64,000 nt of DNA, taken from positions 41,457 to 105,456 of the forward strand of contig AZLU01000010.1 of NCBI GenBank assembly GCA_002224055.1, given 5' to 3'. Source of the DNA: Pezizomycotina sp. ARF18. Its lineage: Eukaryota > Ascomycota. A program made the position numbers and the translations under genes. This document shows, in pieces, positions 47,211-59,715 of the stretch. Every line of letters starts with the position of its first letter. The stretch's first letter is position 1. The notes beneath the pieces are model-generated. The model saw only the letters and a list, made by a program, of their open reading frames with translations. It was not told the origin of the DNA and did no database searches.

Positions 47211-50200
47211 GAGAAAAGGGAGAAAATACGATCCCCGCAGTACCAAGCGCTCCACATTATCCTATAGCAATATCAGCCAAGAAAGAGAGGCATTTCGCAG
47301 TTAATGCTCTTGAAACAGAGCTCGGTTCGGAATAACATAGAGAAGAAGGGAATGGCGTGAGATGTCACTTTGTACTTTGTGACGATTTTACCACCCTTGG
47401 GAACGATTGTTTTGGGGGAAGAAATCGCCGCGCGATATGTAGGACCTCCCGAGCTCCAACCTTGACAAAAAGCAAAAAAGCAAAGAAAAAGAAAAGTAAC
47501 AGTAAGCGGAGGTTGAAAGCTCAAAAAAAAAAAAAAAAAAAAAAAGAGAAAGAGAAAGACAAAGCAAGTAAAGGTTGCTGTACATATCCAGTACGGAAAT
47601 ATCAGCTGAACCATTAGAGAAAAAAACTTCTGGCATGAACAAAAACGAACAGAAGATTGAATATTGGTGAGTCTTTTTTTCGACAAACATCGCGGTCATC
47701 AAGGCGAGGCCCGGTGCTATTTTTGTCCAAGTGACTATATATCTATATCATCTTCTTCCTTTAAACAACGTAGGATCCGTTCATGTTGAGGCTGAGTTCG
47801 CGCAAATTTTACTTATACTCTTCTGCGACGACGAGGCCTGTGGTCAGCAAGAGGTAATATCTCTTATCTGGCAGTCATGAAAGCTCCCTAATTCGCTGCC
47901 TTTCCCGGATCTTCCGGTGGCTTGTTTCCTATATGATAGAGACCTAGGGTTACGGAGCAATGCTGCGAGATGAGTTGAAAAAAAAAAAAATTTGACTTTC
48001 CTCTTGCATCCAAATATACACGAGAAATATCGCATTGAACCGTTTTATCCGCCGTCCTGAGCGTTCCCACACTACACTTCGTCGTGAGCACTGAGGACGA
48101 CATCTCATCGTGATAAGAATTGCAGAAAGGGGCAATCAATTATTTCTGTAAGCGGCTTCCTGTTGCGCCAAGTGTTAGAGATTGATAGACAAAGTCACAA
48201 AAGCGACAATCCCGTCCACACAGGGAATATTAACTTTAATGAGAGATTACCTAGAGAAGAATTCTATAACCAAATCCCGTAGTGTTTATCCACTAAATAG
48301 GCTGCCCCGGCTGGGATTCTGAAACGAGGTCAGGGTTAGGCGAGAAGAGAACCAAATGTGAATGAACGTGTTTGCAAAATCCTGCTCTCCACGTTAGTGC
48401 CGCTTGCCGCTCGATGTGATCTAAGCCACCTAAAATTCAGATAGAAGGTAAGAAGCTGCAAGTTAGTCAATTCAAATATTATTATTAGCAACGACCGTCT
48501 GTTTCGATATTTTTTTGGTTTCCTATTCACTATAATCGGATTCTTACCTATGTTTAAAGTTTATTGGTTGCGTCAGGGGAGCAAAGTGATACCAAAAGTT
48601 TTGAATAAACATTTTTTTCCTCCATCCTTGCCCTTGACTTTCACTTTCGTTTCCCATGGATCTGTTTGGGAGAGAGGCAAGCATCGTGGATTCGGGAATA
48701 TCTATCGCTTCCTCCCTAAGTTGAAAATCTCTTTCGAACCCTTGCCCTTGTCTACCGTGACCAACTCGTTGGGTAAGGAGAACTATCCAAAACTGAACAG
48801 AAAATTGAATGAGATGACTCCAAGTTGATATCCCTGCAGATGGTAACTCTCTCGCTCTTTTCCCTTGGCTGATGAAATAACTCTTTATCGTCAGTTGATT
48901 GTTATCTCGGGGCTAGAGCTGGCAGATACCTCAACGATATCTGATTCACTTGATTAGAATTTTACTACCGACGGGCGGAAGGAATTACCTAACTCCAAAG
49001 AATAAGGTGTTTAAGGGTCGCTATATCGTGTCGTGTTGTTGCTTTCTAGTGGAGGGGTAAAGTGGGGACCTTGTTCGCGCAGATCGAAATCTCGAAGGAT
49101 GGACTTGTGACTATTTTGGACAGTATTTTTTGCGCTTCGCAAAAGGGCTGCTCGGCCCACCGCAAGAAGCTCCATAACGCCAACTATAGAAAGCGTTCCT
49201 TCCATGAGTTGGTTACGTAACAAAAATACGTTCTCCAGAAGAGTGATACGTTATAGCCGTCTTCAAGGAAGCGACTCTAGGATTCTACTGGCGCCTAGGA
49301 TAAAACGGATGAGGAGAGTCCGAAGTTGCTTCGTGATATTTGACGTACGCTGAGCAAGGGTAAGAGCGGGAAAACTTGCGTAATGCTATTCCGATCTTAA
49401 TACCACCGTCGTGACATGAGCTCCCTGAGCAAGCCGGAGGTAAATCCAGAGCGAAGCCGACTCGGACATGGAAAACTTTGCCCTAACTTGAGGGCCAAGA
49501 AAAGGCAGAAATACCCGTTGTTAAAAATCAAAAATACAAAACAGAGAAATAAAAATTAAAATAAATATTGGGGATGAGGCATAAAGGTATTATAGCCATG
49601 TGTTTCGCAAGGATGGCGTGCATCATCGCTTCTCGAAATTTTCCGGCCGAACCTTTGCGGCATATCGAACTGATGCAAGCGGCCATCCACGGATCTGTCA
49701 AGAAAAGTTGAGAAAAAAAATATTGAGTCCAGTCGGAATATGAAACTCCGGAACAGGGTCGGCCTCGTCTCTTTTTTTAATTGTGTAACAGTAACCCATG
49801 GGTAATAGGTTTTTAAAGTATCCGTCTTTTTTGGCACCTCTACCTTCGAAGCAGTCGCCGGAATCCTAAGTTGGGCAGGCGCGGAGCATTTCTCAGGAAA
49901 TTCCTAGAAGTAGCCAACACTGGTAGCATAGACGACGGATTAATATCCTCCGTTAGCGATTCGCGGGACAGGAGAACCTGTCAGGGTAGATAACGGTTTT
50001 ATCCTGAGACGAATTGACTGACTACCTTCGCAAGCATCATGCTCCTTTGCCAGCCATGACGCCGGGCTCGAAATCTCAACTCCCCCGTACCGTATTTTCC
50101 ATCTCCTCTCAAACGCAGTAATCGGAGCTCATGGAGCGGAACAGGCTTCAGCGAGATTTTGGCGATAAAGTTTTTCCCTCTCAGGCTACTATTTTGGTGT

Positions 50201-50691
50201 ATTATCAGTGCTCATTCAGTTATCTCTTGAGTAGCTGCCCTCTACCCCTGGAAAATGCGAGTCCCGATCCGTCCGAAAAAAAAAAAAATTTTTTTATTTA
50301 TTTTTTTTGTGCGTCATGTATACCACCTTGTCTTTGGGGATTCGAAAAAGGCTGACGAAAGCAGAAACAGCATCCAACAAACATGTATCGGCGCAGCGGT
50401 GAGATGAGCATCTCGATTTTGGAGGCGGACAGCGGCGAAAGGGGATCCTGGAGCTAAAGTAGAGTCGACAGTTTGTGAGAGCGAGGTCTCCCAGTCATCT
50501 AGACGAAAAATGATTAGCATGCACAAAAGTATCAAGACAATGGAGAGAGTATTGGCCTTCGTAGCTTTGACGACTTTTGTCAAGTAAGGGAAGAGACATT
50601 ACGGCCGCAGATGGACCGAAATGTATGACGAGGGTGAATGCTGTAGAAGGGCCCTGGGGAGGGACAGTCAATAGACGTGAATATTGCTTCT

Positions 50692-50765
50692 TGTTCCACC
50701 GCTTCTGCTTCTGCTTCTGCTTCTGCTACTGCTACTGCTGCTGCTGCTGATGATGATGATGGTGA
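50692..50765 (+). repeat. Compound microsatellite (CTTCTG)n(CTACTG)n(CTG)n(ATG)n
   Basis: CTTCTG units pass into CTACTG, CTG and then ATG triplets. Not inside a convincing reading frame. Confidence 0.85.
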
Positions 50766-51140
50766 GATCGTTTTCCTTGAAGGTAGAACGGTTGAAATAT
50801 TTGAATAACTCAGTAGTTTAAATTATTATTATTTATTTAATCATTTATTTATTTTTCCTCATAAAATCGTCCGCCATTTTTAGTTCCATACAAGAAATAT
50901 TATTCAATTCAACATAAATTATATACACTTAAGTATTTATTTATTGCCTACAGGGAGGGTCCTTGCTATATCAAAGAGCTCTATCATCGTCATCAAGACA
51001 CGCAAACGCTACTTACCAGGACAACAAACGATCAGCGATATACGCTATATACAGACTCGGAGAGGCGGACGCCAGCGATGAGGAGATGCACGGTGCATGG
51101 TGGACCATCTTGGTCGCAGAAAGGCACTACGGGGCGCTGG

Positions 51141-52160
51141 TCATAGGTCGACGAGACAGAGTCTCTGGTCTTTCGAATTCGAGCAAGCGGTTCGCTGAGC
51201 TGCGTTAGTTGCAGAGTCGGTCGAGTTATAGAATAGCAGGACCTTCCGGCCTTAAAGATGCTGTCGACGGACGGCGGGTCGCCGGTAAAATCTATTGAAT
51301 GTCATCAGTCAGTGTGACTCCTCCTATCATAGCCTTTTTTTTCCCAGGTTTTAGAAGCAAGAGACTTACCAGTATTCCCGTTGCTCCAGTTGTTTAGTAT
51401 AATACTGCCATTACCACTAGGATCAAGTTCGCATCGACCACCTGAGCCTTCTTCTCGCCGTTCGCGTACCACGTTACCTGGTCGGGACTCCAGTCGAACC
51501 TGTACTCGTTGAAGCTTCCGGTCGGATCGATACCGTTGAACTGCGCGATGTTTACTGCCGTATCTTCCCTCTGCAACGGCTGTATCGTCATCTTCAAGCC
51601 TGGGTCGTGCGGTCCTTCAGCCTGTCCCGAGATGTACCGAGTCAGATCTCGAGGTCGATTTCGGCATAGTCGTTGCGGTAGAAGAACATTCCGTGACAGG
51701 CGCCCGGCACCGTCGACGCCTCGGCTGTGAAGCGGAAGGAGCCGAACTGGAAGTTCGAGTTGTTAGTGCGTGCCTGCGCGCTGTTGATGCTGGCCGCGGA
51801 AGCGGGCCCTCCAGATACGATGAGGTCGAGCTCCGACGATGTTAGAGCGACGTTGGCGGCGGTGTAGTTCACCTTCGCGGGCTTAGTGCTAAGTTGGCGG
51901 TTGTCCACTGACCATCCTTGAGACTGCAGGAAAGCCAACATGTCCGATTGCGTTGAACCGTTATAGGCCGAGGGCTCGAAAGTTTGCATCGAGGTCAAGG
52001 TTAAGCTTGTCTCCGGGACATAATAGCCGCAGGCACAGTTCACATTACCGTAGCGAGAGACTGGTATGCAGACCTTTTATGGTGTTTATGTGCCAGCGTA
52101 GCCGGAAGAGAGATGCATAATGCAACGGCGACCATGAGCAGGACCGTTAGAAACCCCATA
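51141..52160 (-). CDS. GH16 family beta-glucanase-like glycoside hydrolase
   Basis: Secreted enzyme of the family that cleaves or rearranges beta-1,3(4)-glucans. Signal peptide MGFLTVLLMVAVALCISLPA with a following HKHHKR (possible kexin site). Mature start NCACGYYVPETSLTLT. Catalytic core: NFQFGSFRFTAEASTVPGAC, HGMFFYRNDYAEIDLEI, where E-I-D-L-E is the GH16 nucleophile/acid-base motif ExDxE, then WTRYISGQAEGPHDPG, GSFNEYRFDWSPDQVTWYAN (family F-x-W motif) and SIILNNWSNGNTG. A 78-nt intron (51292-51369) precedes DFTGDPPSVDSIFKAG, then LFYNSTDSATNAAQRTACSN and the stop at 51141. Length about 310 residues. One-base losses near 52030, 51640 and 51410. Whether it acts on the own cell wall or on plant glucan cannot be decided. 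Confidence 0.82.
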
Positions 52161-53189
52161 AGGAAAGGACGTCGGCGGTAAGAACGGCCAACAGCAGCAA
52201 AACGGAGTTCGGGTCTGCCGACTTGGACATGACTGAAGGCGTCTAAGCATGAGACCTTATAAATGGGTTCCGACCCAAGGGATAGCTCCGCAACCAAGTT
52301 GATCTGAAGAAGCGGCGTGAAGGTTTGTTGCAATGTATTCTTACAAGGTTTCGAGCAATACAGCTAAAGACTGGCTCGCTAGCTTCCAGGCCAAGCGCAA
52401 CTTACTTTAGAAGGATCTAGATCAAACAGCAAATAAAGTCTGAGCGAGCTTCTGGGATCCAACTTGAACTCAAGGTCAAGACTGAATTGGAAAAACTGTG
52501 GAATGATAGTTTTTCTTCGGACGTTTTCACGGCGAGAATAATTCTAGCGCAAACTTTGCTGAGTCAGAGCATAGCTTGTCATGCTCTCGGGAATGCGGAT
52601 CCTGTTATACTTCGAAGGGTAACCGATTTCTTCTTCAGTTGAGGCTAAGAAACAACTTCACCGTTCCCGGAAATCTGGTGGGCTTCTCAACTTATTGCAC
52701 CGCATCCGGATAGCCGAGCAGTCTCATCAGGGCGATCCTGAATCCGTCCGACTTTTAGAATGAGGAAATACCAGCTCAAGCACTAGCCAAATCCTCGAAG
52801 CTATTCCCAACGCGTCTGCGTTGACGATGTTTTTTCGCCTCTTGTTCGTCGATCGGTTAAATACAAGAACAACAGCTCTACTAAGAAGGATTGCATCACA
52901 ATGGCTGGCATATTTACAAACCGGCGACCCTGTTTTTTCTAGTTGGGTCATGATCGGACGAAATCAGACCACGTTTTTACGTGCCTGTTGGAAAAAACGT
53001 GCCAACGTCACGAAAGGACAAAAGGTGGAAATTCCCCCCCCCCCCCCCCAAAAGCCTTCCCGAAAGGCAAAATATAACCTACGGGATGAGGTTCGAAGCA
53101 AAAATTTTGGGCAATATTCATTTTTGTTGTGACAAACCTTCAACCAGGCGTGGTTCTAGAGTCTACTCAAGGTTTCGTTACCACGCAAG
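52161..53189. other. Divergent promoter region between GH16 and GT2 genes
   Basis: The two wall-related genes are transcribed away from each other across about 1 kb. Holds a C16 run at 53034-53049. Small open frames are without motifs. Confidence 0.5.
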
Positions 53190-56068
53190 ATGTCGTACTC
53201 TGGCGATCCAGACTACTACCGATATCTTTATTCCAACACCTTGCCGGAGACTCGTTTTACTGACCCGTTCAGAGACGACGAGTATGAATACGCCGTTTCG
53301 CATCCGCGCATAGAGTTCGATAATCCCTTTCGAGACGACGATGACGAGGCAGAACTAGACGCACGGAATTCGTTCCACAACGTGATGCCGTCCCTTTAGG
53401 AGGATCGTGGCGGTCCGGTCCACAATCGTGGGCGCAGTACGACATCCGCGTACCGCCGCCCGTATGGGTGCAAGAGGAGCAGGAACGGGATAGGAGATTG
53501 GAAGAGATGGAGAGAGCGCGGAGGAAGGGATGCGGCGGCGGGAGAGTAGCGTGGATGAAGACCTCTCGCCCATTGTCTTCGATAGATGTGATGCTGCCGC
53601 AGCACCGTCCGACCGAGTCTGCTACTACTGAATCGAGCCACCGAGCATGGAAGAGATGGACATGAACTTCGGCCTCGCACCGATACAAGAAGAGAGGGGG
53701 AGGAGTCGCATTAGTATTGCGGTGAAAGAACCACCGAGGGCCGCCAGAGCAACGAACACCCACAAGCACCGTCCGGCAACGGCGAGGCATAGCAGTCGCC
53801 GCCCATCGATGCGGCAGCGGTCATCGTCAGTCTTTCGACCTATATGGGTAGGATGTCAGGCTTTAGGCATCTCAGGGGATCAGACAGCCGCCGTAAATCT
53901 AGCTGCAACAACCGGCGTTCTACTTTGGCCGCGCAATGACGAAAGACGGCCTGGACATTCCGATTTCGAAACAGAGCTTGCACCAGAAGTAGCGGAGGAG
54001 TTTATGAAAAAGATTAAGAAGGAATACGACGCGTCCATGCGCGTAAAGTACCCTATAATAGAAAAGTATATCTTCCCATGGTTCTGGTATTTTCTCACTG
54101 CATTCCTTTTTTGGTTTCTTATGATCGGGTTACCGATCTGGCCGGAGCATTTTACGGCTATACCTGTTCTTCAAGAACGATAAAACACACATTACGATGG
54201 GGTGCCTCATATTCCTCTTCTGGGGCACGTGGACGTGCTTCCTTCCCATGATCTTCACAAGATTCGAGCCGGACCCAACGGACGCCGAGGTCGAAGCCCG
54301 AGATGCGTCAACTACGGCGCTCATAATACCAGCCTACAAGGCTGGGGGCACTACCCGCGACCATCGAATGCGCATTGAAAATCTTCAAACCAGAGCAGAT
54401 CTTCGTCGTAGCGAACGGAAACTCGCCCACCCCTCTAGACGAAACCGCAGATGTCTGCCTCAAGTACCGCGTCAACCATACGTGGGTTCCCGTCGGGTCG
54501 AAGATAGCAGCCGAGTTCGTCGGCGTCGCGCTCGCGAAACAGTACGAGTACATACTGTTGATAGACGACGACGTCCACCTGCCCCCTAACTTCCCGCTGC
54601 CGATAGAGCGTATGCAAAGAGTCATCAGGATAAATGGTGGAAGAGGGGGATGGCGCAGACGGCTTGCATCGGGTACACGATTCACAGCACGGGCGCGAAT
54701 GGCAGCATAGGAACGGTATGGCAGCAGGCGCAAGATCTCGAATATAAGCTTGCGGGAATGACGAGGGTTTTCGCTGGTAATGTGAGTATAGTACTGCTAG
54801 GTTCCTACTAATGATGGTTGTTCCATAAAGAGAAGAGGTTGAGGGATTAACGGCTTTTTTTTTTTTTTTGATGTGATTTTAGTTTGGAAGCTCCACGTTT
54901 CCTCACGGCGCCTGCATCCTATGGGACCGCAAGATCCTGATGGGCCTCTTCGGCGCGCACCCGGCTACGCCATCAGTGAAGATTGGTATTTCGGCCACAT
55001 ATCCGCGGCCTTGGCCACCGCATCCAGTTTTGCTCTCAGGTCTTCGTCGAGACGGAGACCCTACAAACTTCCTGTTCCCTGACAAAGGCAGCGGCCGCGG
55101 CGGCTACGGAGAGATGACAGTCTGGAAGCAGCGCTTCTACCGCTGGAACTTCTTCCACGTCTACCGCCTCTGGGATAACATGGTCTACCTCCTCTTTGCC
55201 TGGCGCCTCGGACGCCTCGAGATAGTAACGAAGTACTGCGTCTTCGTAGAGATCTACGACTCGCTCTCCTTCATCCTCCGACCGATTATCTTTCCCGTCG
55301 CGATGGTAACGTCGCCGAAGCTGAGCGTGATAATTACCGCGGCGACGATCGTGATGTACTGCCTCGGCTCACTAACGTTCAACGCCTTCATCCTTGTAAG
55401 AAGAAGGCGGGGGTGCGCTACGGCATGCTGCCGCATTACTTCTGGATGAAGTTCATATTGAATTTATAAACTCGGCGAGCGTGTTTTACGCGTGGTGGAT
55501 GTACGGGACGTACTTTAACAAGAAGCACCCGAAGGTGGTCGAGAACTACATCGCGCTCGAAGCGGCGAAGACGTGCATCGCCGCGAAACTGGGCGAACAG
55601 GTGCAGCAGGAACTCAAGGCGGAAGGCGATAAAACGGTGGCTATTATTAAGCCGACGGAGGTAGCTAGGGTCGCCTGGAGGGCCAGCGCGCAGCTCGGAG
55701 AAGCAATTGAACGATCGCTGAAGCTGCGAAGGAGAAGGCCGGTTCCTGAGCTGGAGGGAGAGGAATGCTCTGTGAGTAGCTTGAATAGGAGAGACTCAAG
55801 TTCGGCGGACAATTACCAAGAACGGAAGGGCTCAACGGGTAGTTGGAGTAACTGGGGTGGTACTAGCAGAAAGGGACCAACGGGCAGCCAGGCTCCGATA
55901 CTTGACGAGGCGGCAGGGGAAATGGCGTCGCCGATCGGGAAATCTAGACCTCAGTGGAAACGCAGATCCGCTGGGAGTGGGGTCGGTGCACTCGCGAGGA
56001 CGCCCGAGGTCCCGGAGCAGCGGGAAATGAAGGTGATCCCACGGTATGGGTTTCCAAAGGGCTCATAA
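53190..56068 (+). CDS. GT2 polysaccharide synthase-like glycosyltransferase
   Basis: Processive membrane glycosyltransferase of the GT2 type found in filamentous fungi; related enzymes are needed for hyphal growth and surface polysaccharide. Disordered, acidic and Arg-rich N-terminus (MSYSGDPDYYRYLYSNTLPE, two NPFRDDD-like motifs). Membrane segments KYIFPWFWYFLTAFLFWFLM and MGCLIFLFWGTWTCFLPMIF. Catalytic region: TTALIIPAYKAG, IFKPEQIFVVANGNSPTP, VNHTWVPVGSKIAAEF, YILLIDDDVHLPPNFP (DxD), QQAQDLEYKLAGM, FGSSTFPHGACILWDRKI, HPGYAISEDWYFGH (E-D) and KQRFYRWNFFH (QxxRW type). Further helices follow: LSFILRPIIFPVAMV, LSVIITAATIVMYCLG and FYAWWMYGTYF. Intron 54782-54882. Length about 925 residues with a long Ser/Gly-rich tail ending IPRYGFPKGS. 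Frame breaks are repaired by single bases. Confidence 0.83.
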
Positions 56069-56369
56069 GCTAACGGCAGGTTGAAATACCTGGCAATCTG
56101 GAAAGGGCACCCTTGTAAAGAAATGAAAGAAAACTATTCGTTGTAGATGACAATGCATCAGTAGCGCTGGCTTGAATCAGTATAGTATTGTGAGAATTAA
56201 AAGAGTTTCTTTATTAAATTACATACGAAAGGGAAAGAACTAAGGCATCAGCTTGGATCTGTTTAGATCAGGCCATCTGTGAAGACAATCACGGTATCAA
56301 AGATGCGCTTTCAACCACCACCTATAAAACTTGAAGCAGTCCCCCGCAGACTCCAAAACCTCCATAACA
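56069..56369. other. Short 3' spacer
   Basis: Convergent 3' ends of the GT2 gene and the secreted cysteine-rich gene. No other feature seen. Confidence 0.5.
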
Positions 56370-57046
56370 TTATCCACCTCCCAACAATCCCTTCAAATTC
56401 ACCACTTTCAAAATCTGCAGCCAATCCGACAACGGTAGCGTACACAACCCACTCTGCACATAACAACCGCTATGGCTCTCGAACGCCTTCGTCTTAATAT
56501 CTGCGCAGCTCGTCGTCGCCGTTGCGCCAACATCTATCGCTTCCGAAACGAGATCGCGCTGTAGACACTGCATGACGTCGTTCATCCACTTCTGCCCTTT
56601 GCGGAGAACTTCGACGCGGCGGATTGGAACTTTTCGCAGTAGTGCAAGCCGTAGCCGAGGGGTAGCCTTCGGGACCGCAGTGGTAGCGGGATTCGAGGCA
56701 GTTAGCGTAGAAGGAGCAGTCGCCGCGGGGAGGGTGGGCGCATTGCGGGTTCGTCGTGGCGGGAGCGCAGCAGGTTGTCCGGTGGCGCACTTACGGCTTC
56801 TGTGGGTGTGGGTGTTAGCGGGGTAAACAAAGGTCGAGTAACGGACTTCGAGTTTCATCGGGATTATATCATAGAGGGTACAAAATGGGGGAACTTGAGA
56901 CTCTACATTTCGGAAACTCCGTCGCAGGACTGGTCATGCGGTTGGCATCGGCCTTGCAGCGCCGTGGAGGTAGTGCAAGCGTTCTGCAGGGCAGCGCAAC
57001 CCAGAGTCAATAGTGTTATAAGGCTGAAGCTATTGAAGATCCTCAT
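56370..57046 (-). CDS. Secreted cysteine-rich protein with a conserved GDCSFY/GQKWM core
   Basis: Exon 1 from ATG at 57046 encodes signal peptide MRIFNSFSLITLLTLGCAA and ALQNACTTSTALQGRC. After an intron whose donor I cannot fix (acceptor probably CCCACAG near 56820), the core reads KCATGQPAACAPATTNPQCA, HPPRGDCSFYANCLESRYHC, GPEGYPLGYGLHYCEKF, SAASKFSAKGQKWMNDVMQC, LQRDLVSEAIDVGATATTSC, ADIKTKAFESHSGCYVQSGL and CTLPLSDWLQILKVV. The pattern of Cys with ...YC..F...F...G..W....M.CLQ resembles a family I have seen among ascomycete secreted proteins and is loosely like stanniocalcin; I give no name. About 190 residues, 12 or more Cys. Two frame changes fit one-base losses. Extracellular; function unknown. 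Confidence 0.62.
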
Positions 57047-59715
57047 ATTTCGATGTTCTACTCCGAGCAGAGCGAGTGCCGATGTAGCAATGTTGAGTTT
57101 TATATTGTTTATAAGGGTCTACGAAGAACTGTGGAATAGCAAAAATGCTTAAGCAGCCGACTTGACGTCTTTTAAATGCTTACGTCGCTGATAGTTTTTC
57201 TTCTTCGCAAAAATCAGCCTCGGAGACTTGAAGCCGTTCCGCATGTTGGCCAAACACCAACATTTCAAATGCTTGTTTTCGAAACGTGCATTTTCTTCAC
57301 TACGTTATCTCGGCTAATGCTGTTCGAAGAGTGACATCTCTATGGATGTTGTTGAATAAGTCCACTAGCGTTCATGACGTCTAAAAACCTGAAAATATTC
57401 TTCGCCTTCTAAACTGAGAAGGTGATTATACTTTTAAATGAGGAGCGGACGTCATCAAATATAAAATTCGCCATGGTCAATAGTTTCATTTATCTATCGA
57501 CCCATTTTATAGCGGATATAAGATAACCACCTACCTGAATTATCGGATGGTTTGAACCGCCGAGAACAATATAGTTATCTTATTCATTCCAGGATATTTT
57601 ATATCAAAGCCTAGACCTTGCTGACAAGCACGCCGCGGCCGTGGCAATCTCGACATCGCGTGTCAAGATATTGACTTCATGATCGAAATACAAGATTATG
57701 GAAAGCATCCTAGAAATGAGCTCCCTCAATCTAGGCTTTTAATAAGAAACCCTCTCCTGAAATATAAAGCTGCTTCATTAAGAATTAATTAAGATGAATG
57801 GATATAATGATGCGGGCCGTGTTTCCCCTGTTCCGACATCTTGGTACCAAGGACACAAGAGCTTTCGACCACTAAATCGACCGGCGTGAGATCTTTTCGG
57901 GCGGCATTTGCCGGTCTGAAGTAAATATTGGTCAAGAGACGGAACTCGGGCCGAGGACGTCTTCATCAAACCTATAGCCGGGTTATACCATCATTTCCTA
58001 TGCCAAATCCACGGAAATTATAATTGAATCTCGGAATTGGAGAATAACACTTTATATTTTTTTTATTCAAGTCTTACCACGTAACGGCCCAAGCGACATC
58101 CCAGTTATCAGGAACGGGAAACACACTGGCAGACAGATAATAAATGAGGTCCCATTCTTACCAATTTAGGGTCGTGAATTTTTGAAATATTATTTTCCAT
58201 ACCGGTGAATAAAGTAAGCGTACATGACCAGAAAATGGTGAGCCTCGGAGGCACGATCGAGGAATATCCAGTATACGAAGCTTTAGGAAAAAGTTACAAA
58301 CATGCCCCTATTGCGAGGCTCAAAGGTGTTCAGACTAGTATCGGATCTGAAAGTTTCAGGTCTTCTCTCATACTCTTTTGCTTCTTTGTTTCTGGACATG
58401 ATCGAATCACTAGATTGAATGTATTTTTACGATCGATCGTAATCGTCTTGAATAGATCACGATTAAGCTATAGCTCAGAGCTAGAACGGCAAACCAGGAT
58501 TAATACGAGGGTTTTAATTCACCCCGGGATTAGTTTAGTCAGAAACGATTTGACTCTCCAAAAGCTATATTTAGTAACGCGAGGTAGGTGCTATTCACGT
58601 CTTTAAGTGCGTAGCGCGTTCATATTGGTGTTCGAGCGGAATGTTGTTGATTGTAATTATAGGGCGAAAAGAGAAGTTTCGTAATATGCACTCAGGAAAC
58701 ATAGGTACAGAAACAGACGATGCACGCGTATACGTCTTACATGGAAGAACCCGGTACTTATTATATGGAATAGTATAGTACTTACCTCGATTTACAGGAT
58801 AAATTGGGCGAATATCATTGATTTGAACATTACGATTTAACCTACGGAGGTCCGGTAGCATGTATTTTCGAGTATTCAACTAATTACTTCTCAGTTTTCG
58901 ATCAGAATGCGATATAATTTCCTGTGGGAGCTAATTTCGGGTAGCCCAGGAAGCATCTCCGTTCTTGCAGATCGTATCGTACGGCAGTTAACAGAGGTCT
59001 ACAACCTCTTGGGAAAATGAAGCCAATATTATTATCTTCACCGTCCAGCTTTACAACTGGACTCTACAAAGCATTCTTATTTGTATTTTATCCTTAAAGC
59101 GTATCCCAGAACTCCTATGATTCCTTAGATCGGTCGGGAAATGATTTTGACGTATACTACCGTATATTTTTGCATTATTGTCTTACCGCAATACCAGCAG
59201 CATGAATATCTCTCGCATAGGTAAAACCGATTGCATCGTGTCGCTTCGCAGCCGAATTAGCGAGAAGATAGCGAAATAGATATAAGCGTAGGTAAGAAGC
59301 ACATGAGTGTAATGCCGTAAAAGAGTTTAAATTTAGACTTAAGTGTCGCTATGATCGTATGGAGCGAGGAAAAGCTGTTATTTTAGAGCTCTGAAAATTT
59401 GGAAGATCTGCTTAACTAGAGATTAATAAATTTTAGAAATTAAATACAGAACATAACGATTGCCAATGTAAATGCCACAAGCGTATGTAACCTCTAGTAG
59501 AGTGATGCCAGTCGGTCGACGTGAGAACTGCTTTTTGTGTATGTCTCCGAGAATCACGAGAAAAATACAGAAGCCCAGAAAGTGTTTCTTATTTACAGGA
59601 GAAAGTGGACGGGGGTATCGAACGTAAAAATACAACCAGTAGTACAAATGTATCAATTACGCCAGCAAAAAAACAAACAATACAAAAGGAAATTCCGAAA
59701 CTAAACGAAACAGTT
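57047..59715. other. Intergenic
   Basis: No gene supported. A 133-codon plus frame at 58205-58606 and a 94-codon minus frame at 58595-58879 lack motifs. AT-rich throughout. Confidence 0.45.

Larger units (their letters stand above)
46776..51140. other. Long intergenic stretch with homopolymers and a trinucleotide array
   Basis: Includes the laccase promoter, A35 at 47174-47208, A23 at 47523-47545, an A/T tract near 50277-50308 and a triplet array at 50692-50765. No gene is supported in 4.3 kb; open frames are short and without motifs. Confidence 0.45.
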
